Origin: a bacterium
GTDB taxonomy: Bacteria; Auribacterota; UBA3054; B51-G9
Direction: 5' to 3'
Assembly (NCBI GenBank): GCA_029939815.1
Contig: JAOZSF010000021.1
Location: forward strand, 1 to 12,542
DNA: 12,542 nt
In this document: positions 7,817-12,542 of the stretch, one piece after another
How the letters are laid out: each line of letters opens with the position of its first letter
How positions within the stretch are numbered: the first letter of the stretch is position 1
Made by a program: the position numbers and the translations under genes
Notes under the pieces: model-generated
Database searches by the model: none
Seen by the model: the letters and a program-made list of their open reading frames with translations, nothing else
What the model was told of the DNA's origin: nothing

Positions 7817-8811
7817 TAAATTTTATCAATAATTTTATCGATAATTTTTTCCGGAGATTGACCGTCAGCTTCAGCGCGATAATTTAAAATAATTCTATGC
7901 CTCAGGACGGGCTTGGTCGCACGGTTAATATCATCAATTGCAACATTAAATCTGTGGTCGCGGGCAGCATAAACTTTACCCGCAAGCGCTAAATATTGGC
8001 AAGCTCTCGGTCCCGCTCCCCAGCGAAGATATTTGTTTGTATGCTCCATTGCGAAAGAAGTGTTTGGTCGCGAAGCTTTAACCAGTTTCACCGCATATTC
8101 AGCCACGGATTTCGGAACAACAATATGCCGGATTGCATTTTGGAGTGTAATAATTTCTTTTGCTGTAACTACTTTATCAATTTTAAACTGATAATCCTGC
8201 GTTGTTTGCAAGAGCAATTCTACTTCATCGTCAAATTCAGGGTAATCAACATTCAACGAAAACATAAATCGGTCCAATTGCGCTTCCGGCAGGGGATAAG
8301 TTCCTTCCTGCTCGATAGGATTTTGAGTAGCGAGAACAAAAAACGGTTCTTCAAGATTGTATTTAACGCCGGCAACAGTAACTTGTTTTTCCTGCATTGC
8401 TTCAAGCAAAGCGGCTTGAGTTTTCGGAGATGTTCTGTTAATTTCATCGGCAAGAATTAATTGAGCAAAGACCGGCCCTTTGATAAATCGAAATTTCCGA
8501 TGGCCTGTAGTTGCATCTTCTTCCAATATTTCAGAGCCGATAATATCTCCGGGCATCATATCGGGAGTGAATTGAATTCTGTTAAAGCTCAAATCAGCCG
8601 CTTCGCTAAGTGTATGGATCAGCAATGTTTTCGCAAGTCCCGGAACGCCGATTAATAAGCAGTGCCCTTTAGCGAAGATGGCGGTTAAGAGTTCATCGAT
8701 AAGGTCATCCTGTCCGATAATTCTTTTATCGAGTTCGGCATGGATTTTCTTCCAGATTTCGGGCAGAGTTTTTAAGGTGTTTTTCAGTTTATCAGATAGT
8801 TGTTTTTCCAT
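7816..8811 (-). CDS. moxR: MoxR-family AAA+ ATPase
   Basis: The 331-residue cytoplasmic ATPase is of normal length for the family. Walker A is GVPGLAKT (55-62) and Walker B is LILADEINR (118-126). The MoxR signature EMQEKQVTV-type helix lies near 137-146, sensor 1 is ATQNP (161-165), and EGTYPLPEAQLDRF (169-182) carries the conserved Arg. A C-terminal lid with RHRIILNYRAEADG follows. MoxR ATPases form hexamers and are believed to remodel or load metal into VWA-domain partners. Partners are encoded in this operon: DUF58 immediately downstream, then two membrane VWA proteins. It starts 2 nt after the DUF4159 stop without a clear Shine-Dalgarno motif, which suggests translation by coupling. The symbol is given at family level only. 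Confidence 0.95.
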   Translation of the reverse strand: MEKQLSDKLKNTLKTLPEIWKKIHAELDKRIIGQDDLIDELLTAIFAKGHCLLIGVPGLAKTLLIHTLSEAADLSFNRIQFTPDMMPGDIIGSEILEEDATTGHRKFRFIKGPVFAQLILADEINRTSPKTQAALLEAMQEKQVTVAGVKYNLEEPFFVLATQNPIEQEGTYPLPEAQLDRFMFSLNVDYPEFDDEVELLLQTTQDYQFKIDKVVTAKEIITLQNAIRHIVVPKSVAEYAVKLVKASRPNTSFAMEHTNKYLRWGAGPRACQYLALAGKVYAARDHRFNVAIDDINRATKPVLRHRIILNYRAEADGQSPEKIIDKIIDKI

Positions 8812-8813
8812 AA

Positions 8814-9554
8814 TTAATGTGTCATTGCGTAAGTTACTATATTAATCCCCATTTTGATGGCATCGCGGGTGTTTTTCCCAGGAAACCATCGTTTCATTAT
8901 TCTTCTATTCAATTGCCGGTCTAAATCCGTCCACGCACAATGGATGTCAGACGGGCTTAAAAAAACGGCGAGTCGATTATCTAAAAACAAACCGTATCCG
9001 CCGTGGTTTATACCTTGATAGTAAGGCAAACCGTTTTCTAAGTCAAAGAAGCAATGATATATTTCATGATTTTTAGGTAGTTTCACCATTTTAGTATTAA
9101 AAGCATCTTCGAGTTTGGCTTTTAATCCTCTGAAAAAACGGTCGCCGCGGGTTTGATAAACGCAGTCTTCTGCAAAAAGAAATCCTCCGCGTAAAAGATA
9201 TTCTTTTAAATTTAAAAGTTGTTTTCTTGAGCAAGAAAAATCCCCGTCCGCCGTCATAAACAGAAAGGGATATTTTTGCATTTCTTTAATATTCCCCAAA
9301 TCAGCAACATGCCAATTTTCATCAACATTAATGTTAGTGTATTTTTTTAAGGAACTGAGAAAAAACTGATCACCACTAGGATGAATGTCCCATTTATCAG
9401 GAACACTTCTTTCTACATCAAATTTAACGCGTGCCCAGTGGAAAGGAGCTTCGATATTATTATTGTCTGATGCTGCCAATATTGATAAATTTCTAAGAGC
9501 GAGAAACGACATCAAACCCAAGCTTGTATTTTTTAGAAAGTTACGTCTGTTCAT
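8814..9554 (-). CDS. Tat-exported DUF4159 protein, first gene of the operon
   Basis: The 246-residue protein opens with a twin-arginine signal, MNRRNFLKNTSLGLMSF, with Arg3-Arg4, F6-L7-K8 and a hydrophobic stretch to about residue 28 (ILAAS). It is therefore probably exported folded. From about 38 it shows the DUF4159 pattern: FHWARVKFD, then LKKYTNINVDENW, FLFMTADGDFSCS, LKEYLLRGGFLFAEDC, and a C-terminal DRQLNRRIMKRWFPG. The fold is GATase/flavodoxin-like and no catalytic activity is established. The start is fixed by the Tat motif; there is no Shine-Dalgarno sequence. A sigma-54-type promoter ends 13 bases upstream of the ATG. The gene is followed after 2 nt by moxR. In PVC bacteria DUF4159 is a common member of MoxR/BatA operons, so a shared envelope role is inferred. 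Confidence 0.85.
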   Translation of the reverse strand: MNRRNFLKNTSLGLMSFLALRNLSILAASDNNNIEAPFHWARVKFDVERSVPDKWDIHPSGDQFFLSSLKKYTNINVDENWHVADLGNIKEMQKYPFLFMTADGDFSCSRKQLLNLKEYLLRGGFLFAEDCVYQTRGDRFFRGLKAKLEDAFNTKMVKLPKNHEIYHCFFDLENGLPYYQGINHGGYGLFLDNRLAVFLSPSDIHCAWTDLDRQLNRRIMKRWFPGKNTRDAIKMGINIVTYAMTH

Positions 9555-9566
9555 ATATTTTTTATT

Positions 9567-9582
9567 AGCAAGTATTATGCCA
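9567..9582 (-). promoter_or_regulatory. Sigma-54-type promoter of the MoxR/VWA operon
   Basis: The minus strand reads TGGCATAATACTTGCT. This matches the -24/-12 consensus (TGGCAY-N5-TTGCW), with the required 10 nt between the GG and GC pairs. Position -12 falls at 9568, predicting transcription from about 9556, only 2 nt before the DUF4159 ATG at 9554. If used, the operon depends on an RpoN-type sigma factor and an enhancer-binding activator, and the first gene is translated from a nearly leaderless mRNA. I found no convincing activator-binding inverted repeat upstream. Confidence 0.55.
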
Positions 9583-9665
9583 CTCGCAACATTACTTATT
9601 TAGTTTTTGTCGTTCGGAGAAAAATCATTTTGATAGCAAAGCATATTGGAATGAACTCATAATTA

Positions 9666-9773
9666 TTAATATTTTTTTCTTTCGAGTTTATAGTGTTTTT
9701 TGTGGAAATCTTTTTCGAGGCAGAAGCATTCTTCTTTGTGATTCCAGAATCCGTAGTTTTGAATAGATGTCAT
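9666..9773 (-). pseudogene. Truncated 35-codon copy of the GH94-like gene start
   Basis: The frame starts at ATG 9773 and encodes MTSIQNYGFWNHKEECFCLE and K21. Apart from residue 5 this is the same as the N-terminus of the left-edge gene. It then diverges into a basic, low-complexity tail (DFHKKHYKLERKKY) and stops with TAA at 9668..9666. The P-x-x-W-V-N segment and everything beyond is missing, so it cannot fold as the enzyme domain. It is best read as a gene remnant left by duplication or recombination. A small expressed peptide is possible, since a promoter-like sequence lies just upstream (9800-9829). It sits between the lipoprotein gene (58 bases away) and the operon promoter. Confidence 0.65.
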
Positions 9774-9782
9774 AATAATATT
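9710..9782. repeat. Direct repeat, copy 2 (truncated gene start)
   Basis: This is the second copy of the 73-base repeat, at constant offset 9634 from 76-148. It ends abruptly at codon 21 of the GH94-like reading frame; beyond it the two loci are unrelated except for short chance-level matches. It lies between the lipoprotein gene and the seven-gene operon, so the two copies bracket the operon as direct repeats. Confidence 0.9.
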
Positions 9783-9799
9783 TGTACTATAAAAAAATT

Positions 9800-9829
9800 G
9801 TTATATGTGCCGATCCACTCCGCTTGCAA
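9800..9829 (-). promoter_or_regulatory. Candidate sigma-70-type promoter before the gene remnant
   Basis: On the minus strand, TTGCAA (9829..9824) is followed after 18 nt by TATAAC (9805..9800). Transcription would start near 9793, about 20 nt before the remnant's ATG at 9773. It begins right after the lipoprotein stop codon (9831) and lies outside the repeated 73 bases. The promoter could drive the remnant, or the operon through a leader of about 240 nt. The match is moderate. Confidence 0.3.
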
Positions 9830-9830
9830 C

Positions 9831-12200
9831 CTACTTTTCCCGCATCCAAATTTCAAGTTTTTCTGTTGATTCCATAACTTCAAAATCATCAGAAATATAA
9901 TCCTTGCCGTTATAGTTCATTTTCCATCCGGAATAAGTTCCTTCAAGCATTGAGCGTCTAAATGTTCCATCGTTTTTAATGTAATGGCCATTAATGCGAG
10001 AGTTTTTTGGAGAAGTTCCGTCCGGCAATTTAACTGTAAACGTTACTAAAGCGGAATTTGTGAAATTAATAATCAAGTCCGGCAGTTCTAACTCTTCTCC
10101 TTCTTCAATATTAAACTCATGAGAATCTTTAAAACCAAGCCGCGAGCGTGCCAAAACAGTCCATTCACCCGGCGGGATACCTTCAAAGCAGTAAGAACCA
10201 TCTTTTATACTTGAAAGCATTTGAAAAGATGTTTGGTCTGCTTTATTCCATAATCTAACTTGAACATTAACCGGTTCATCATTTTGAGTAATAACGCGCC
10301 CCTTAATGTTCGCTGTTTCACCGGTTCTAAGAATTATATTTCCTACATCGCAGGAGGATAGTTTTGTGAAATTATATTTACCGAATCCGGGTAAATAGCC
10401 ATCAACAGAAATAGTAACTTGCCCATAATTCAACCATCTTTCTGTAGGTTTTTTCATAGTAAAAACAAAAGAACCATCTTCAGAATTGTAAGACTGTTTG
10501 TTGTAACTTTGACTAACAACAAAACGCTTTGCAGGCGTTTCTAAATTCCCAAGAAAAACTTTTCCGGAAACACGGCAGGGAGGGAAAAATTTCAGCCGTA
10601 CATTTTTAGCTCCAGAAGGAAGATTTGTAGAAAGAAAAAATTTGTCGCTCCAGGATGACGCACTGATAGACATATTATCGCCTTTTTTCAAATCAATCAT
10701 TCCTTTTAACTCAAAATAACCTTTTTCATCAGTACGGTCGTGAACAGCGTTCCAAGCTCTAACATTGCAGTTAATTGCCGGCGAACCGTCTGGTTTTAAA
10801 AGAAAACCGGTTAAATTTAAAATGTTTTCATCTGTCGAGAAAACTAAAGTTATATAATTAGTAATATTTGCCGAAAAAGGAATATTGTTTGTTGTAACCG
10901 CCAATTTTTTTTCACTATTAAAAGCTGTACACCCGAAAAACCCTTTGCTATATCTTTCAATCACAAAATAAAACCATTCATCTTCAGAAACATCAACATT
11001 AATCTTTGAATAAGCACGAAAACCATGATCATCTTTCACGCTTATTTTATGTTTAAAATTATATTTTAAAACAGGTTTATCTTGATTGTCTATACCTTTA
11101 ATTGCAAGAATAGAATTTGAAACTTTTTTCATAATTATATCTAATTCTAATGTCCTTTCAGGTTCTAGTTCTACGCTATATCTATCATCGGAATTTGCAT
11201 TGTTAATAACAAAATCATTGCTGCGAACATAACAATCGAAATTATATTTAGCTGGAGCAATTATATTTTCAAAAGAATAGTTTCCGTCTGAATCTGTTCT
11301 TGTGCGATAATAAAAATATTCATTTTCTGATGTTGCTAATATACTTTTTACATAACCTTGATTGTTTCCTGTACCATTTATTGATACATACGCTTCAGCT
11401 AAAGGTAATCCATTTTCAGTCATAACTTTACCGATAATATTTCCTGCTTGCCGCAAAACAATTTTTATATATTTATCTTTACTGCGGATTTGTTTTATTA
11501 CTTTACCAAATCCGGGTTCATTAACAGTTATTTCACCGAAATAATCATCATGAATTTCTTTTAATTTAATTGAAAACTCGCCTTTGCTGTCAGTAAAACA
11601 ACTAATATAAGGAGTTTCAGATCTTTGCGTATGTCCATTTACAAGAACTCCTTCTATTGGTTCATTATCGGCTTCATGAACAACTATTCCGCATAACTCG
11701 GCTACAGGAAATTCCGAAAACGAAAAATCCAACTCAGTTCTTGGTGGTAAAATGCAAAGATTTGTTACAAAATTTTTATAGCGTGAATTGTAAAAGTAAA
11801 TATTAAAAACACCTTGAGATAATCCGGAATATTCATAACTTCCATACGCATCCGGCTTTATTGCTGTTCTATATCTTCTAATCCTATCTGAACTATCAGA
11901 AGAAACCATCATAATTGAAAAAGCATTTGTAAATGGCAATCCTTCCGGTGTAAACACTCTCCCCTCCAAAATTATATTTACCGAATTTTCATCACTTATT
12001 TCTTTCTTGATTGTTTTTTCTTCTGATTGGTCAATAATAGCCACTTCTTCGGGTAGCGGTGTTCTATCGACAATTTTTGTTGATTGTTTTAGATCATCAT
12101 CAAGTGAAATAATAGGTTCTTCATGTGGTTTACAACCAACAAAAAATGTCGATAGAAAAAGCAAGCACACTAACATTGAAAAATATTTTTTGTTGTTCAT
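9831..12200 (-). CDS. Large lipoprotein of tandem carboxypeptidase-regulatory-like domains
   Basis: The 789-residue protein has a lipoprotein signal with lipobox FVGC (Cys23), then a polar linker to about 75. About eight beta-sandwich modules follow, most starting with a G-x-V...G-x-P-type strand and containing a D-x-x-G-x-[YF]-x-[FL] turn: about 76-165, 166-252, 253-360, 361-458 (degenerate), 459-541, 542-627, 628-714 and 715-789. Clear examples are GKVMTENGLPLAEA with DSDGNYSFENI, and GRVITQNDEPVNV with KDGSYCFEGIPPGEW. This is the carboxypeptidase-regulatory/transthyretin-like fold, used in surface proteins for binding or as spacers; no catalytic domain is visible. It is expected to be anchored in a membrane facing the periplasm or cell surface. 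It lies upstream of the operon on the same strand but has its own likely promoter. The start is set by the signal peptide; the ribosome site (GGAAAAACC) is weak. Confidence 0.85.
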   Translation of the reverse strand: MNNKKYFSMLVCLLFLSTFFVGCKPHEEPIISLDDDLKQSTKIVDRTPLPEEVAIIDQSEEKTIKKEISDENSVNIILEGRVFTPEGLPFTNAFSIMMVSSDSSDRIRRYRTAIKPDAYGSYEYSGLSQGVFNIYFYNSRYKNFVTNLCILPPRTELDFSFSEFPVAELCGIVVHEADNEPIEGVLVNGHTQRSETPYISCFTDSKGEFSIKLKEIHDDYFGEITVNEPGFGKVIKQIRSKDKYIKIVLRQAGNIIGKVMTENGLPLAEAYVSINGTGNNQGYVKSILATSENEYFYYRTRTDSDGNYSFENIIAPAKYNFDCYVRSNDFVINNANSDDRYSVELEPERTLELDIIMKKVSNSILAIKGIDNQDKPVLKYNFKHKISVKDDHGFRAYSKINVDVSEDEWFYFVIERYSKGFFGCTAFNSEKKLAVTTNNIPFSANITNYITLVFSTDENILNLTGFLLKPDGSPAINCNVRAWNAVHDRTDEKGYFELKGMIDLKKGDNMSISASSWSDKFFLSTNLPSGAKNVRLKFFPPCRVSGKVFLGNLETPAKRFVVSQSYNKQSYNSEDGSFVFTMKKPTERWLNYGQVTISVDGYLPGFGKYNFTKLSSCDVGNIILRTGETANIKGRVITQNDEPVNVQVRLWNKADQTSFQMLSSIKDGSYCFEGIPPGEWTVLARSRLGFKDSHEFNIEEGEELELPDLIINFTNSALVTFTVKLPDGTSPKNSRINGHYIKNDGTFRRSMLEGTYSGWKMNYNGKDYISDDFEVMESTEKLEIWMREK

Positions 12201-12280
12201 GGTTTTTCCATAATTTTATTTTTTTCACACTTCCACCAACTAATCACAATGTGTCGAATGCAAGCTTTAGAAAGTGAAAA

Positions 12281-12294
12281 CGTGTCTTTACACG
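12281..12294 (-). terminator. Weak terminator-like hairpin in the leader region
   Basis: On the minus strand, CGTGT-AAAG-ACACG is followed by TTTTCACTTTC. The 5-bp stem with a broken U-tract is weak for an intrinsic terminator. It could end transcripts from the gene at the right edge, or act as an attenuator ahead of the lipoprotein gene, whose ATG is about 80 nt downstream. Confidence 0.2.
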
Positions 12295-12308
12295 CCAAAC
12301 CTTTTATA

Positions 12309-12324
12309 ATGATTTATAAATCAT
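12309..12324. repeat. 16-bp perfect palindrome, operator-like
   Basis: ATGATTTATAAATCAT at 12309-12324 is a perfect inverted repeat with no spacer. The heptamer TTTATAA occurs in it and twice more close by, at 12303-12309 and 12329-12335. Such a palindrome between the candidate promoter and the lipoprotein start could be a repressor site or part of a leader RNA fold. AT-rich palindromes also arise by chance. Confidence 0.4.
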
Positions 12325-12375
12325 CGGATTTATAAAAAGTTACCTTTTTTATCTTCTAAGCATGATAAGGATAGC

Positions 12376-12404
12376 AATATCTTGTCCCGGCGGGACAAAA
12401 TATT
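12376..12404 (-). repeat. 29-base near-perfect inverted repeat, strong RNA hairpin
   Basis: Arms 12376-12388 and 12392-12404 flank a 3-base loop (GGC on plus). On the minus-strand RNA the 13-bp stem has one G-U pair and a GC-rich tip (GUCCC-GCC-GGGAC). Four more pairs (AGGA at 12409..12406 with TCCT at 12371..12368) extend it past a small internal loop. No U-run follows on either strand, so it is not a classical terminator. It begins about 20 nt after the predicted transcription start of the lipoprotein gene. Confidence 0.6.
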
Positions 12405-12431
12405 TTCCTAACAAATTTAAAAAGCAGGTCA

Positions 12432-12440
12432 ATTATAGCA
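12432..12440 (-). promoter_or_regulatory. Extended -10 promoter for the lipoprotein gene
   Basis: The minus strand reads TGCTATAAT: a perfect -10 hexamer (12437..12432) with an extended -10 TG-N motif. No good -35 hexamer lies 16-19 nt upstream, which is usual for extended -10 promoters. Transcription would start near 12425, giving a leader of about 225 nt before the ATG at 12200. The 12201-12483 gap otherwise holds only inverted repeats and no supported gene. Confidence 0.45.
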
Positions 12441-12483
12441 ATTTGATGCCATCTACACTTCTGCGAGTGCAAGATTTGTGAAT

Positions 12484-12542
12484 TTATTGATTCTTCGCTG
12501 AATCAATTAAATCTTCGAGTCTTGCGGTGGCGAGGCACATGA
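12484..12542 (-). CDS. 3' tail of an unrecognised gene entering from the right edge
   Basis: The minus-strand frame open at the right edge ends with CLATARLEDLIDSAKNQ and a TAA stop at 12486..12484. Its base use (GCC ACC GCA, CTC GAA GAT) looks more like coding DNA than the AT-rich gap next to it, and the amphipathic ARLEDLIDSAKNQ could be a C-terminal helix. An 8-bp inverted repeat (12486-12493 with 12500-12507) overlaps the final codons and the stop. Only 18 residues are visible, so no family can be named, and a non-coding reading is possible. Confidence 0.3.
   Translation of the reverse strand, partial: MCLATARLEDLIDSAKNQ

Noticed and set aside
7996..8460. Long plus-strand open frame opposite moxR (154 codons)
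   Set aside because: It lies wholly antisense to a well conserved ATPase, has no family features, and is explained by the codon pattern of moxR.
9798..9815. CGGCACATATAACAATT, half of a sigma-54 site
   Set aside because: The -24 half looks right but the -12 half lacks TTGC. A sigma-70 reading fits better.
12437..12451. Sigma-54-like sequence TGGCATCAAATTGCT upstream of the lipoprotein gene
   Set aside because: The GG-to-GC spacing is 9 nt instead of 10, which normally abolishes sigma-54 recognition. The overlapping TGCTATAAT is a better promoter explanation.
1..12542. CRISPR array, tRNA, rRNA, transposase or phage genes
   Set aside because: I saw no regularly spaced repeats, cloverleaf, rRNA-like segments or mobile-element proteins. 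The two direct repeats are a gene-start duplication, not insertion-sequence ends.

Overview
The window is AT-rich, and nearly all convincing coding sequence lies on the minus strand. The gene set points to a Gram-negative-type bacterium of the PVC group (Planctomycetota, Lentisphaerota, Verrucomicrobiota/Kiritimatiellota). It has a MoxR AAA+ ATPase with DUF58, BatA-like, DUF4175-like, coiled-coil and VWA proteins plus a Tat-exported DUF4159 protein. Shine-Dalgarno motifs are mostly weak, which fits PVC. The phylum is inferred from gene families, not from a marker gene.

Reading from the right edge in the direction of transcription: (1) a short 3' tail of an unrecognised gene (12484-12542); (2) a 283-base gap rich in inverted repeats, with a good extended -10 promoter, so the next gene probably has a leader of about 225 nt; (3) a large lipoprotein gene (9831-12200) built from about eight carboxypeptidase-regulatory-like beta-sandwich modules; (4) a gap holding a 35-codon truncated copy of the start of another gene (9666-9773) and a good sigma-54-type promoter (9567-9582); (5) a tightly packed seven-gene operon, 9554 down to 322; (6) a 182-base gap with a sigma-70-type promoter; (7) the first 46 codons of a gene leaving the left edge, resembling the N-terminus of GH94 glycoside phosphorylases.

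The operon order is DUF4159, MoxR, DUF58, BatA-like VWA, DUF4175-like membrane protein, secreted Lys-rich coiled-coil protein, VWA/GATase-like membrane protein. Junctions are +2, -1, -4, -1, -4 and -8 nt, so translational coupling is likely throughout. By family analogy, MoxR is a cytoplasmic AAA+ chaperone. It would act with DUF58 and with the two membrane VWA proteins on an envelope process, while the coiled-coil and DUF4159 proteins work outside the membrane. The true substrate is unknown for these operons.

The most notable observations are: (a) the BatA-like gene has no ATG/GTG/TTG at its true 5' end, but an ATA codon sits 6 nt after the only perfect AGGAGG of the operon and overlaps the upstream stop by 4 nt; (b) the operon's sigma-54-type promoter predicts a nearly leaderless mRNA; (c) a 73-bp direct repeat (46 bp identical) flanks the operon and derives from the 5' end of the GH94-like gene; (d) the lipoprotein gene has a long, highly structured candidate leader.
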